From JAZKAR01 sp040389065 (lineage in GTDB: Bacteria; Pseudomonadota; Gammaproteobacteria; Burkholderiales; Casimicrobiaceae), in contig JAZKAR010000028.1 of NCBI GenBank assembly GCA_040389065.1, positions 71,651 through 135,650 of the forward strand: a DNA stretch of 64,000 nucleotides, given 5' to 3'. Every line of letters starts with the position of its first letter. The stretch's first letter is position 1. Under the pieces are notes generated by a model. The model was not told where the DNA came from, did not search any database, and worked only from the letters and a program-made list of their open reading frames with translations. The translations under genes were made by a program, and so were the position numbers. Below, piece by piece: positions 25,487 through 34,676 of the stretch.

Positions 25487-26560
25487 CTAGGTATTTAAGG
25501 TCATGCTGATAGTAGTTGAGGGGGCAGGGGCTGTATTCTCTGCTGGCGCAGCTAATTCGAATGCATCAGCAAAAAAGGCATCTGAAGATAGTTCTGCCTG
25601 CGCAATAAAATCGCGTCTTGCTGCTGCTACCATTTGTGGTGAACCACAGGCATAAACTTCAAAGTTTGAAAGGCTTTTAAAGTCTTGTAATACAGCTTCA
25701 TGTACAAACCCAGTTTTTCCTGCCCAATTATCTTCTGGTTGAGGGTCAGAAAGTACGGGAACGAACATAATATGGGAATGTGTTTGTTCCCATAAGCTAG
25801 GAATGTCCTGCTTATATAAATCTTTGCGTGTTCGTGCGCCCCAATAAAAGATAATTGGGCGTGTCCAACCGTTATCGATGCTATCTTCGATCATCGATTG
25901 CAAAGGGGCAAACCCTGTTCCGCCTGCAATACAAATAATGGGCTTATCGCTGTTTTCATTAAATTTAAAGGTTCCTAATGGCCCTTCAAAACGTAAAATT
26001 TCTTTTCCTTTAAATGTGGTAAATAAAGGGTCAGTAAATAAGCCTCCTGCAATATGGCGAATATGCAGTTCTAACTTATCGCCCTTTTTAGGGGTATTGG
26101 CTAATGAGAAACTACGGCGATGGCCATCTTTTAGTAATATATCAATATATTGCCCAGGCCAAAAATCAAGCTTTTGATTATTAGGCAGTTTCAAATGCAC
26201 AATAGCTACATCAGAAGCTGGTTTCTCCAATGCATCTACGATGGCTGCAAGTTTTCGAATAGGTTTATCTGAAGCTGACTGTATCGGTTGAGTGATCTGA
26301 ATGACCACTTCATCACAAGTAGGTTTAGCGCGGCATAAAAGCGCGTAGCCCTGTAACTTTTCTTCTTCTGTGAGTGTTTCGGGCTGATGATCTCCGTAAT
26401 CCACGGTGCCTTCGAGAATTTTGGATTTGCAGCTTCCACATTTTCCATTCCGGCAACTATGGGGCAATACCAGGTTTGCTGCTAAAGCAGCTTCCAGAAT
26501 CGTATGTTGGGTATCGCAATGAAAACTATGATTGGTAACGCTAAGGGTAATTTGGCTCAT
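25487..26560 (-). CDS. Ferredoxin-NAD(P)H reductase component for the Rieske oxygenase
   Basis: Start chosen at ATG 26560 (357 residues) because an in-frame upstream extension has no domain content. The N-terminal plant-type [2Fe-2S] domain has CRNGKCGSCKSK and a later LLCRA. The FAD domain has RSFSLANTP, and the NAD domain has CIAGGTGFAPLQSM and YACGSPQMV. It passes electrons from NAD(P)H to the oxygenase. Domain order (ferredoxin first) is that of phenol-hydroxylase/toluate-type reductases, not of betaine-demethylase GbcB. Spacing to the oxygenase is 82 bp. Confidence 0.92.
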   Translation of the reverse strand: MSQITLSVTNHSFHCDTQHTILEAALAANLVLPHSCRNGKCGSCKSKILEGTVDYGDHQPETLTEEEKLQGYALLCRAKPTCDEVVIQITQPIQSASDKPIRKLAAIVDALEKPASDVAIVHLKLPNNQKLDFWPGQYIDILLKDGHRRSFSLANTPKKGDKLELHIRHIAGGLFTDPLFTTFKGKEILRFEGPLGTFKFNENSDKPIICIAGGTGFAPLQSMIEDSIDNGWTRPIIFYWGARTRKDLYKQDIPSLWEQTHSHIMFVPVLSDPQPEDNWAGKTGFVHEAVLQDFKSLSNFEVYACGSPQMVAAARRDFIAQAELSSDAFFADAFELAAPAENTAPAPSTTISMTLNT

Positions 26561-26597
26561 TCTCAATCTCAAAAAAAATCTAGGCAATCAATATTTT

Positions 26598-26714
26598 TAG
26601 AAGTTACACACTTGGGTTCTATTAAGCATGGGATGCCTCCGCATAGCAACGCAGAAAGTGCAAGGAGTATGACAAGTTGCTAACACGCCCAAAGAGGCCC
26701 ACTGATTAACCTCA
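26598..26714. repeat. Palindromic intergenic element, family A copy 2 (degenerate)
   Basis: TAGAAGTTACACACTTGGGTTCT at the left, and a diverged right end (CCCACTGATTAACCTCA). Interior CATGGGATGCC matches copy 1. It lies between the reductase and LysR genes in their divergent promoter region. Confidence 0.6.
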
Positions 26715-26980
26715 CATTCTTTAGCTCAGACTATTCTTTAAGAAATTTAACGCGACTAAATACTGGCCTATGTATTTCAAACATCAAGATTACATTTACC
26801 GCTTGAGGGATTTGAATTTAGGTTTTGAATGTCGGCGTTGAAACATGGCTATTGGGGCGTTGAGGCCGCGTTGAAGCCGCTGAGCTAAATTGAATTTTCT
26901 ATTCTATAGAGTATGCTAAAGTCTGATAAGAAGACTAAATATCGCTTTATTCGGTACTTAAAGTATGGAATGCTAAAATA
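26715..26980. other. Divergent promoter region of the LysR gene
   Basis: No gene seen. It holds the upstream region for the LysR gene and, with the element at 26598-26714, the spacer to the reductase gene. No TN11A site was identified with confidence. Confidence 0.4.
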
Positions 26981-27886
26981 ATGGATAAACTTACACAAAT
27001 TGAAGCTTTCGTTGCTGTTGTTGAAAAAGGCAGCTTAGCGCGTGCTGCTTTAGCGCAGAACATTACACCTGTTATGTTAGGGCGGCGCATTGATGCTCTC
27101 GAAAAGCGGCTTGGTATCAAGTTAATGCATCGTACTACACGTCACTTAACACTAACTGATCAAGGATTAAGCTTTCTTGAGGATTGCCGAAAGCTGCTAA
27201 GTGCCTTAGATTTTGCCGAAAAAAAAGTTTCAGAAGGGCGTCATAAAGCAACGGGGCATTTGATTGTTTCAGCTCCCGCTTCGTTTGGTCGCTTACATGT
27301 AGCTCCTCATGCTCCTGCATTCATAGCTGCGAACCCTGATGTACGCGCTTCCTTCCATCTCACAGACTCGATTATTGATCTTGTACGTGAGGGCTATGAT
27401 GTAGGGATTCGTATTGGAGGTCACATCGATCCTAATATGGTAGCAATTAAGTTGGCGGATAATCGGCGTGTTGTTTGTGCTACCCCCGCCTATTTAAAAA
27501 AATATGGTACTCCCCAAACGCTTGATGATCTTGCTTTACACAACTGTTTGGCATTCAATATTCAAGGCGGGCAACATCACGGTTGGTATTTTCAAAAAGA
27601 TGGAAAACCTATTACGATTAAAGTGAATGGTAATTTGGATTGTAACGATGGTGAATTGCTTTATCGCTGGGTCAATGAGGGTTTAGGGTTGGCGTGGCGT
27701 TCAACGTGGGAAATACGATCGCAACTTTCGAAAGGCAGTTTAGTGACTGTATTAGATGAGTATGCGTTGCCAGACTATAACATTATGGCTATATACCCTC
27801 AGCAACGGCATACACCCGCTAAGATTCGTTTCTTTATTGATACGTTGAAATCGCTGTATGCTCAACCAGATTATTGGAGTCGTTGA
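26981..27886 (+). CDS. LysR-family transcriptional regulator
   Basis: 301 residues. The N-terminal winged helix is canonical (EAFVAVVEKGSLARAALAQNITPVMLGRRIDALEKRLGIKL, split here by function: helix-turn-helix then wing). The effector domain of type-2 periplasmic-binding fold spans 90-295. It is divergent from the reductase-oxygenase-aceB operon, so it is a natural candidate regulator of it. The effector is unknown. Confidence 0.93.
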   Translation: MDKLTQIEAFVAVVEKGSLARAALAQNITPVMLGRRIDALEKRLGIKLMHRTTRHLTLTDQGLSFLEDCRKLLSALDFAEKKVSEGRHKATGHLIVSAPASFGRLHVAPHAPAFIAANPDVRASFHLTDSIIDLVREGYDVGIRIGGHIDPNMVAIKLADNRRVVCATPAYLKKYGTPQTLDDLALHNCLAFNIQGGQHHGWYFQKDGKPITIKVNGNLDCNDGELLYRWVNEGLGLAWRSTWEIRSQLSKGSLVTVLDEYALPDYNIMAIYPQQRHTPAKIRFFIDTLKSLYAQPDYWSR

Positions 27887-27942
27887 GCAATTAACTGTTG
27901 AATAAAAAAGTTTTATCAACGTAAGTATTTACTTAAGCACTA

Positions 27943-29127
27943 TTAAGTACTAAATGCATTTTTAGGCGTTACTTGCTTTTTATCTAGCAAAACAGCTGCA
28001 ATAAGAAAGGGTAAGCCTCCTAATGTCATCAATGCGCCTACCCATCCTATAGAAGCCCATCCATAACCAGCTGTAATAGCTAACCCGGCTAGCCATGGCC
28101 CTAAAGCATTAGCAACGTTGAAAGCAGCATGATTCATCGCTGCAGCGAGTGATTGCGCGTCTTGAGCAACCTCCATGAGTCGGGTTTGAAGCACTGAACA
28201 CAGACCTGATATGCTAAATCCAATCATAAACACATCGAGCGCTACCATCCACTGATAGTGAACGACTAAAGGAAAAAGCATCAAAAATAGTGCTGTAGAA
28301 ATCAAAATAGCTGCGGCGGTACCCATTAATGCGCGATCAGCGAATTTAGGAATAGTCAGATTGCCTAGTGTCATGCCTAGGCCTAATACGCCTAATGCAA
28401 AAGGTACAAAAGCAAACGTGGTATGCGTTACTTTAATAAGCACTACTGATAGGTAAGTATAAACCGCAAATAAACCACCAAAACCAATGCATGATATCGC
28501 CAAAGTAAGCAAAACTTGTGCGCTTGTGAGAGCTTTTAATTCTCGTAAAGCACTTGCTTCACGATCGGGTTTGTCTTCAGGAGCATGTAAAAAAATAAGT
28601 AAAGTGGTTAGTACGCCTACCAACGCTGCGATAGCGAATCCCCAGCGCCAGCCTATAGAGTGCCCAATCCAGCTTGTTGCAGGCACCCCTATAATCATTG
28701 CGGTTGTTGCACCTATAAACATTCTTGAAACGGCCCAAGCTCGGCGATTTACTTCTACTAATGAAGCTGCCAGTAAAGAGGCTGCTCCATAATATGCGCC
28801 ATGAGGTAAGCCTGTTAGAAAGCGGCAGAAAACAAAGGCAGGGTAGGTAGAAGCTACCGCACTTAAAATATTTCCTAAAATGAACATTAGCATGAGGCTA
28901 ATTAATAACGTTTTTTTTGATATCTTGGCTGCCATCACAGTAATGATCGGTGCACCGACCACCACTCCAAGAGCATAGGCGCTAATGGCATGCCCTGCAG
29001 TTGGTTCATCAACATTGAGATCATGGGCAAAAAAAGGAAGAAGCCCCATAGAAGCAAATTCAGTGGTACCAATACCGAAAGCGCCTGTGGCTAAGGCAAA
29101 AAGAATTAAACCGGAATGTTTAGACAT
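27943..29127 (-). CDS. MFS transporter (AraJ-like)
   Basis: 394 residues with twelve hydrophobic segments. The opening FALATGAFGIGTTEFASMGLLP is typical of the AraJ/YdhP/chloramphenicol-exporter group (DHA1). Loop 2-3 has KISKKTLL, and the middle loop is short and charged. Inner-membrane proton-driven exporter of sugars, arabinose-like compounds or drugs; substrate unknown. It converges on the LysR gene with a 57-bp gap. Confidence 0.9.
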   Translation of the reverse strand: MSKHSGLILFALATGAFGIGTTEFASMGLLPFFAHDLNVDEPTAGHAISAYALGVVVGAPIITVMAAKISKKTLLISLMLMFILGNILSAVASTYPAFVFCRFLTGLPHGAYYGAASLLAASLVEVNRRAWAVSRMFIGATTAMIIGVPATSWIGHSIGWRWGFAIAALVGVLTTLLIFLHAPEDKPDREASALRELKALTSAQVLLTLAISCIGFGGLFAVYTYLSVVLIKVTHTTFAFVPFALGVLGLGMTLGNLTIPKFADRALMGTAAAILISTALFLMLFPLVVHYQWMVALDVFMIGFSISGLCSVLQTRLMEVAQDAQSLAAAMNHAAFNVANALGPWLAGLAITAGYGWASIGWVGALMTLGGLPFLIAAVLLDKKQVTPKNAFST

Positions 29128-30055
29128 ATTAAAACTTAAAATAAAGCGTTTGAGTATATTGCGATGGAAACACTATTTTAAGTATCAGAAGTTGCTGCTT
29201 AGAAGTTCTACCATTGAACCTAAATTCACATTTCTTAAGAAACGAATCAAAGTGCTATTGAGGAATACCATTATACATTTGTAATACCTTTTTAGCGTAA
29301 CTGTAGAGATTTTTAATTTTGTGAATGAACGCTTTATGCGTTGAGGCTAAATAGGCGGTAAGTGACATGATGTGTGGATCTATACCTTAGTTATCGCTAG
29401 ATAAAAAGCTCTCCTTAATGCAGAGCCTCAGCGATCGTTGTATTGATACTAAGAGTAATACGGTTGATATTTTTGAAGTGATTGAAAACGCAGGCGAATA
29501 GAGTTGTAGATTTTTATTGCTTAATCGTATAAATATGCAAGAAAAAAGGTATGGAGTAAATGATAAAGTAAGCGATTTTTAAACGATATTGTAAATAGGT
29601 TTAATATGATCATTAAGTATTCAAAGTAGAAACCTTTTCAGCGTAAAATTAGTTTAATTTAGACATTTTCATATTTATTAAAGAAAATAGTTGCAAAGAA
29701 TAAAGCGCTTATTTTATTTATTTCCATAAGGAATTTATATATTAGATTAACTTATTAATTTAATCAGTTAAGTTAGATAGTTGGAAATATTAAGTAATTA
29801 TTTTAATGGTGAAATTTTTTTGTGGCTTCAAGCTAAAAGATTATTGTATAGCGTTAAAGTTTTATAAATTTGTGCATAAAAAATAGAAAATAATATTTTA
29901 GACAGGGTCTTTTAAAATTGCTGAATTTTATAAAATGCTGTATATAATCATTTGTATTTATGATAACCCTTGAATTAATACTAAATTATTTATAAATAAA
30001 AATTGTGTTTTGCCGTAAAAAAAGTGATTTTTAAATTTAAAAAGGATATTAACTC
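29128..30055. other. 928-bp AT-rich intergenic stretch
   Basis: No convincing gene. The region becomes very AT-rich from 29,550 on. Near 29,200 there are two GAAGTT boxes that look like decayed ends of family A elements. A 27-codon frame at 29419-29502 (SDRCIDTKSNTVDIFEVIEN) is protein-like in composition but has no ribosome site and may be a gene scrap. Confidence 0.4.
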
Positions 30056-30508
30056 ATGAAGCTACTTTTCCCCATTATGTGTTGCGTTGTACTTACTTCA
30101 AGCTTTGTTCAGGCAAAAGAGGAGTTTGCTTCAGCAAAAGAGGCTGAGGTGATGGTAGGAAAAGCAGTGGCTGCTATTAAAGCTAATAAAACAAAAACAT
30201 TAGAAGAAATCACTGCAAAAGATAATAAATGGGTTGATCGTGATTTATATATTGTAGTGTATACCTTAGAGGGAAAAGTACTTTCCCATGGACAAAACGC
30301 AAAAATGGTAGGAAAAGATTTAATCGACTTTAAAGATCCTGAAGGTAAGCTTTTTATTAAAGAACGCGTTGAATTGGCTAAACAAAAAGGTAAATTTTGG
30401 CAAACCTACGTTTTTACTGATCCTCTTTCTCATAAACCACTTGCCAAACAATCTTATTGTGAAAAATTAGATGATCTTGTTGTGTGTGGAGGTATTTATA
30501 AACGGTAA
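30056..30508 (+). CDS. Secreted single-Cache-domain protein
   Basis: 150 residues. Signal peptide (LLFPIMCCVVLTSSFVQA) then a mature domain of about 130 residues with the Cache pattern: LYIVVYTLEGKVLSHGQNAKMVGKDL, FIKERVELAKQKGKFWQTYVF and a late Cys pair (SYCEK, VVCGG). Soluble periplasmic Cache proteins bind small ligands and may present them to receptors. A chemoreceptor gene follows after 187 bp and a family A element, so a functional link is plausible. Ligand unknown. Confidence 0.8.
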   Translation: MKLLFPIMCCVVLTSSFVQAKEEFASAKEAEVMVGKAVAAIKANKTKTLEEITAKDNKWVDRDLYIVVYTLEGKVLSHGQNAKMVGKDLIDFKDPEGKLFIKERVELAKQKGKFWQTYVFTDPLSHKPLAKQSYCEKLDDLVVCGGIYKR

Positions 30509-30521
30509 AAACCTTTATTTA

Positions 30522-30617
30522 TAGAAGTTACTCAGTTGGACTCTCTTGGCGTGTTGGCAACCTGCCGTACTGTGTGCGTTGCCGTGCCTTGAGAGAGATC
30601 AACTGCGTAGCTTCTAA
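30522..30617. repeat. Palindromic intergenic element, family A copy 3
   Basis: Left end TAGAAGTTACTCAGTTGGA, right end CAACTGCGTAGCTTCTAA. It is inserted between the Cache-protein gene and the chemoreceptor gene. Interior includes CCGTACTGTGTGCGTTGCC, shared with copy 6. Confidence 0.75.
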
Positions 30618-30695
30618 TTTAAATAATTAGAGGTTTATTTAACAGTGATTGTTAAGAAAAATTAACCAATATATACATATTCAGAGAGATAAGCC

Positions 30696-32318
30696 GTGCG
30701 TATTCTTCATAAAATTCTGCTTATTCCTGCTTTAGGGCTTATTTCTCAGCTTATAGTAGGTTCTATGGGAGCATTTACGTTAACGAATCAAAAAAATACG
30801 ATGGATAATATTATTCAAATTCGAATGGAGAGAAGCCGGGTTGCTAGCGAGTTTAGTCATCAGCTTCTTTCTGTTAATGCCAATCTTTACCGTACATTCA
30901 TATGGGCAAAAATATTTGATGAATCTAAACTAGCTAAACGTTCTAAAGAGCTGTTTGATCAAACAGACCTTATTAAAAATAATATTGAGCGCTGGATATC
31001 AAAGGACTTGCATGATCCATCCCAAAAAAAAATTGGGGAACAGCTTATTGCTGCCATTGTAAAGTATAAGAAGTCGATTGTTCAGGCTATTGATTTGGCA
31101 AGCACTGATATGACAATGGGCCTTTCTGCGATGCAGACAGCGGATGAAAATTTTAACGTTGTCGAGAAATTATCAAATGAATTAATTAAGCAAGAAAAGC
31201 AATTAAGCCAGCAGGCTTATGAAGACTCTAATCAGGCGTATCGCCAAGCTTTTATTTTAATGATGAGTATAGTTGTAGTGTGTTTGATTCTTATCGTGAC
31301 TATCAGTATGCATATAGCTAAAGCGATTGCTTATCCCATCAGAGATGCAACGTTATTTGCAGGTCAAATTGCGGCTGGTAATTTATCTTCTTCTATTAAT
31401 TTTCATTCAACGCAAAAGGATGAAATAACGGAATTAATTAGCGTTTTACGTAATATGCAATGTGAGCTCAAAGAAATCATGAGTGGCATTTCTGCAGGTT
31501 CTAATCAGGTGGGCGTAGAAGCAGAAAAAATGATGTATTCTTCCAGCCAAGTTAATCATTATATTGAAGAGCAGAGTGAAGCTATTTCCAGCATAGCTAC
31601 GGCAGTGCAAGAGTTTACACACAGTATTGGCCATGTATCAGAAAATGCACAGTCAGCTCAGTTGCTTGCAAAGCAGACCTACGATATTGCTGGGCAAGGC
31701 CGTACAATGGTAGATCAGGCCGTCGTTGAAATTCGCGAAATAGCGAAAGAGGTAGATCATTCTGCTCATGCTATTCAAGAACTTAAAAGCAGTTCAGAAC
31801 AAATTGGCAAAGTAGTTAATTTAATTCGTGATATCGCAGACCAGACTAATTTATTAGCATTGAATGCTGCCATTGAAGCTGCTCGTGCTGGAGAGCAGGG
31901 GCGTGGTTTTGCTGTGGTTGCTGATGAAGTGCGTAAATTGGCAGAAAAAACAGGGAAAGCAACGAATGAAATTCAAACAACCATTCGCGCGATTCATGAT
32001 CAAACTAATTTGTCAGCTACTCAAATGCAACAAGCCAATGCGCGAGTTTTAGTCGGAGTTAAACTGATAGAGGGATTAAAAGAGCCTTTAGGAGACCTAT
32101 ATACAGGTGCAACTCAGGCACAAGTTAGCCTTACAGATTTGTTTAATGCAACAATGGAGCAAACTAATTCTAGTACGTCAATTGCGGTTAATATCGAGCG
32201 TATTGCCAAAATGTGTGAAGAAAATAGTAGTCTTACGGTGGGCAATAGTGAAATAGCAAAAGAACTTAAAATATTTTCTACCCGACTTCAAGGGCTAATT
32301 GCTCATTTTAATTATTAA
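30696..32318 (+). CDS. Methyl-accepting chemotaxis protein
   Basis: 540 residues from GTG 30696 after GAGAGAT. TM1 at residues about 7-27, periplasmic four-helix-bundle-type domain to about 190, TM2 at 190-210, HAMP to about 265, then the signalling domain with the conserved hairpin tip (IRDIADQTNLLALNAAIEAA then RAGEQGRGFAVVADEVRKLAE). It senses a periplasmic ligand and controls CheA. No che genes are in the window. The secreted Cache protein next door may be a ligand-binding accessory. Confidence 0.95.
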   Translation: MRILHKILLIPALGLISQLIVGSMGAFTLTNQKNTMDNIIQIRMERSRVASEFSHQLLSVNANLYRTFIWAKIFDESKLAKRSKELFDQTDLIKNNIERWISKDLHDPSQKKIGEQLIAAIVKYKKSIVQAIDLASTDMTMGLSAMQTADENFNVVEKLSNELIKQEKQLSQQAYEDSNQAYRQAFILMMSIVVVCLILIVTISMHIAKAIAYPIRDATLFAGQIAAGNLSSSINFHSTQKDEITELISVLRNMQCELKEIMSGISAGSNQVGVEAEKMMYSSSQVNHYIEEQSEAISSIATAVQEFTHSIGHVSENAQSAQLLAKQTYDIAGQGRTMVDQAVVEIREIAKEVDHSAHAIQELKSSSEQIGKVVNLIRDIADQTNLLALNAAIEAARAGEQGRGFAVVADEVRKLAEKTGKATNEIQTTIRAIHDQTNLSATQMQQANARVLVGVKLIEGLKEPLGDLYTGATQAQVSLTDLFNATMEQTNSSTSIAVNIERIAKMCEENSSLTVGNSEIAKELKIFSTRLQGLIAHFNY

Positions 32319-32366
32319 AAATATAGCTCTATTGCCTAATGTTTATATAGATCTAACCTATTATTT

Positions 32367-32473
32367 TAGAAGTTACGTAGTTGGGTTCCTTCTAGAAAAT
32401 TCGTCCACCATGGATTCCTGAATTACATACTTCATGGTGGATTCTGTTCTGGATGGATTCAGAATGATATTTT
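32367..32473. repeat. Family A half element joined to another palindrome
   Basis: TTAGAAGTTACGTAGTTGGGTTCCTTCTAGA is the left end of family A with no recognisable right end. It is followed by TCCACCATG and CATGGTGGA arms about 20 bp apart. The region lies just downstream of the LamB-like gene and may act in its termination. Confidence 0.5.
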
Positions 32474-33706
32474 TTAAAACCACGTTTCGAGTTGAACGCC
32501 AACGGTATGTCCGTGAAGCTGCGAGCCAAATGTACCAGTACTCGAAAGAGCGCTGCCTGGCGCTGCGAGATTTGCCGCAGCTTGTGCGGCATCGTTCCAT
32601 TTTGCCATGGTTATAAAAAAACGTAATTCTGGGCGTGCCCAAAAAGAAGGATCTTTTGCATAGGCGACAGCAAAAGTAACCTTGTTTAGGCGCTGTGTTG
32701 CGCCGTTGGTAGCAGGTTGAATCTGATCACGACCAGCATCTACAATAAATTTGATATTTTGTGTTGCCGCATAGGAACTACGCCCCCCTACAGTGAACCA
32801 AGTCTGTGTTCCCATTGGAATTTTATCTTTTTGCAGAACGGTTGCGACAGCACCTCCCCATTTTGGAGTCATTTGCCACGTGAATGAATCAAAAGCGCGT
32901 GCCCGTTTAAAGTCATTTCCTTGAGTTACATCGCCTGCTGTACCCATTTGTTGGGCTGTATTACCAATTCCTGGCCCGGAACCATACTGAATGCCTAGAA
33001 CATTTTCTCCGCCCCAATTATTTTTCTGAGTATGAACAAGAGATACTGAGCCGCCATCATGGCTATTGATCATGCTGCGATTGCCACGGATGAAGGCAGT
33101 ATAGATATCTAATTTGCCATCTTTGTTGGTTGGTATATCTTTATAGATCAAGTTATGGCGTGTCGATGTAAAATCATTACTTATATCAGAACGATATAAT
33201 CCATAGCTTAATTTTCCAGGGCCAAAGGGCAGGTTATCTATGCCTATTCCAACGCCATCTAAGTCAACATATTTAAGATCAAGAATATGAATAGACGTGT
33301 AGTAAAAACGTTTTCCTAGCCAAAGAGTGCCACCTTCTAATTCTTTCATATTTTTAACTTCAAGAGCCAGTTGAGACAATCTTAAGGTTGCGTCATCGTA
33401 ATTCGATGTAGGAGTGCTACCTATAACCATGGCTGTGCCTACAAAACTTGTTCCATTGTTAGATTTTGCAAGCTCTTTGGTATACGAAAATTCCCCGTAA
33501 ATATCGCACTCATTTCCAAAGCGGTATTTAGGGATACCTTGAAGCCCAAAACACTCTTGAGAGCGAGAACCCTTAGAATTCATGCCGACACCGGCTCTGT
33601 AATAGCCATGAAATTCACCTTCAGCATCACTGGCATGAGTGAGTGGTGTATATATTCCTAAAGAAATAATGATGCAAGAGCAGGTAATTTTAAGATACTT
33701 AGACAT
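32474..33706 (-). CDS. LamB-like carbohydrate porin
   Basis: 410 residues. Signal peptide (ITCSCIIISLGIYTPLTHA), then the LamB/ScrY opening EFHGYYRAGVGMNSKG, the disulfide-like pair CFGLQG and GNECD, YGEFSYTKEL, and the C-terminal strand pattern ARPELRFFITMAKW and VGVQLETWF ending in Phe, the outer-membrane barrel signature. Trimeric 18-strand sugar channel by family. No malEFGK or other sugar genes are adjacent, so the substrate is open. Monocistronic. Confidence 0.88.
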   Translation of the reverse strand: MSKYLKITCSCIIISLGIYTPLTHASDAEGEFHGYYRAGVGMNSKGSRSQECFGLQGIPKYRFGNECDIYGEFSYTKELAKSNNGTSFVGTAMVIGSTPTSNYDDATLRLSQLALEVKNMKELEGGTLWLGKRFYYTSIHILDLKYVDLDGVGIGIDNLPFGPGKLSYGLYRSDISNDFTSTRHNLIYKDIPTNKDGKLDIYTAFIRGNRSMINSHDGGSVSLVHTQKNNWGGENVLGIQYGSGPGIGNTAQQMGTAGDVTQGNDFKRARAFDSFTWQMTPKWGGAVATVLQKDKIPMGTQTWFTVGGRSSYAATQNIKFIVDAGRDQIQPATNGATQRLNKVTFAVAYAKDPSFWARPELRFFITMAKWNDAAQAAANLAAPGSALSSTGTFGSQLHGHTVGVQLETWF

Positions 33707-34002
33707 ATGAAGTTTCTCTATTCAGAACAAGGTTAATACCATTTATGTTATATCGACGGTATACCAGAGCAAATTCTAGAGGTAATGAACTTGAATTTTG
33801 TATTGAAAATTATATGTTTATAATTTTTTTGTTGTTTTTTAGGGAAAAAGAAGGAACTGACTCAATGCTGTTCACTTAAGCTTGTTAAAGCTACAATTAT
33901 TTACTTAGCAAGATCATACGTGCAAGGATATAAATAGCATTTTTATTTTAGAAATCATTAATGGGAACAGCATTAGGTCTGTTCCCCTTTTCCATTGTGT
34001 GG

Positions 34003-34173
34003 TTAATTAGAGTTGAGAACTGTTTTTTTAATTTCTAAAAAAGCTTTGCAAATGTTTTCTGTAGACGCTGCGCTGTTGTTTCCATGGAGAGATTTAGCTT
34101 GAAGCGCTGCAATAACGATATCTGCAACAATTCGATCGGTGCTATTCTTAGGGTTAGTGTTATCGTCAGTCAT
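34003..34173 (-). CDS. Small hypothetical protein (56 aa)
   Basis: ATG 34173 opens a frame reading STDRIVADIVIAALQAKSLH then an Asn/Ser stretch and ICKAFLEIKKTVLNSN. The two amphipathic helices and polar linker look like a folded mini-protein. The ribosome site is weak (AAAGACA). No family recognised. It lies beside a family A element (34207-34307), with which it does not overlap. Confidence 0.45.
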   Translation of the reverse strand: MTDDNTNPKNSTDRIVADIVIAALQAKSLHGNNSAASTENICKAFLEIKKTVLNSN

Positions 34174-34206
34174 ATGTTGTCTTTATAAAATTGAGAAATA
34201 TTAAAA

Positions 34207-34307
34207 TTAGAAGTTACGCAGTTAGACTCTACCAAGGCATCGCAGAGAATGCACCGAGTAAAGTACGTTGCCCACACGTTGAGAAAGTCTAACTGCGTAA
34301 CTTCTAA
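34207..34307. repeat. Palindromic intergenic element, family A copy 5 (best preserved)
   Basis: The two ends are exact inverted repeats of 22 bp beginning TTAGAAGTTACGCAGTT. The interior includes ACCAAGGCATCGCAG and has no open frame. This copy best defines the element: about 101 bp. Confidence 0.85.
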
Positions 34308-34313
34308 AAATTT

Positions 34314-34379
34314 TTAATGTTTTTTACCAATAAAATACCAAGTAAATAATCCTAAAAGAATAATGAATATAAAGCCCAT
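34314..34379 (-). CDS. Possible 21-aa membrane mini-protein
   Basis: ATG 34379 to TAA 34314: a single hydrophobic helix (GFIFIILLGLFTWYFIG) with a KKH end, the make-up of small regulatory membrane proteins. The ribosome site is too close to the start to be convincing. It could be chance in AT-rich DNA. Confidence 0.25.
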   Translation of the reverse strand: MGFIFIILLGLFTWYFIGKKH

Positions 34380-34676
34380 ACTCTAAACTATGTACATTAG
34401 TGAATAACTTCGCAATGGCTACTACTTCAAAACATGTCGATAGGCCTTTATCTTTTAGACTCTCTACAGGTCGATGATAGTAGCATAAGGATAATAGCGA
34501 TATATTTTATTAGTGTTTTGCCTGCCTGGGTCAGTTTTTAATACAACGTATATTCAAATTTTTAAGTGACTTTATTGCAATAAAACTCTGTTGCCATACG
34601 CAGCCAATATGCCCCATTTGTATTCGAATTTTATATGCTGTCTCAGCAGCGTACCACTTCAAATGCTCAATAAAAA
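34380..34676. other. Intergenic stretch, nothing distinct seen
   Basis: 297 bp downstream of the MIP gene and upstream of the mini-protein. No gene, hairpin with T run or repeat recognised. Confidence 0.4.

Noticed and set aside
32392..32642. Two open frames overlapping the end of the LamB-like gene
   Set aside because: They lie in other frames of the porin and its 3' palindrome, with no start signals.
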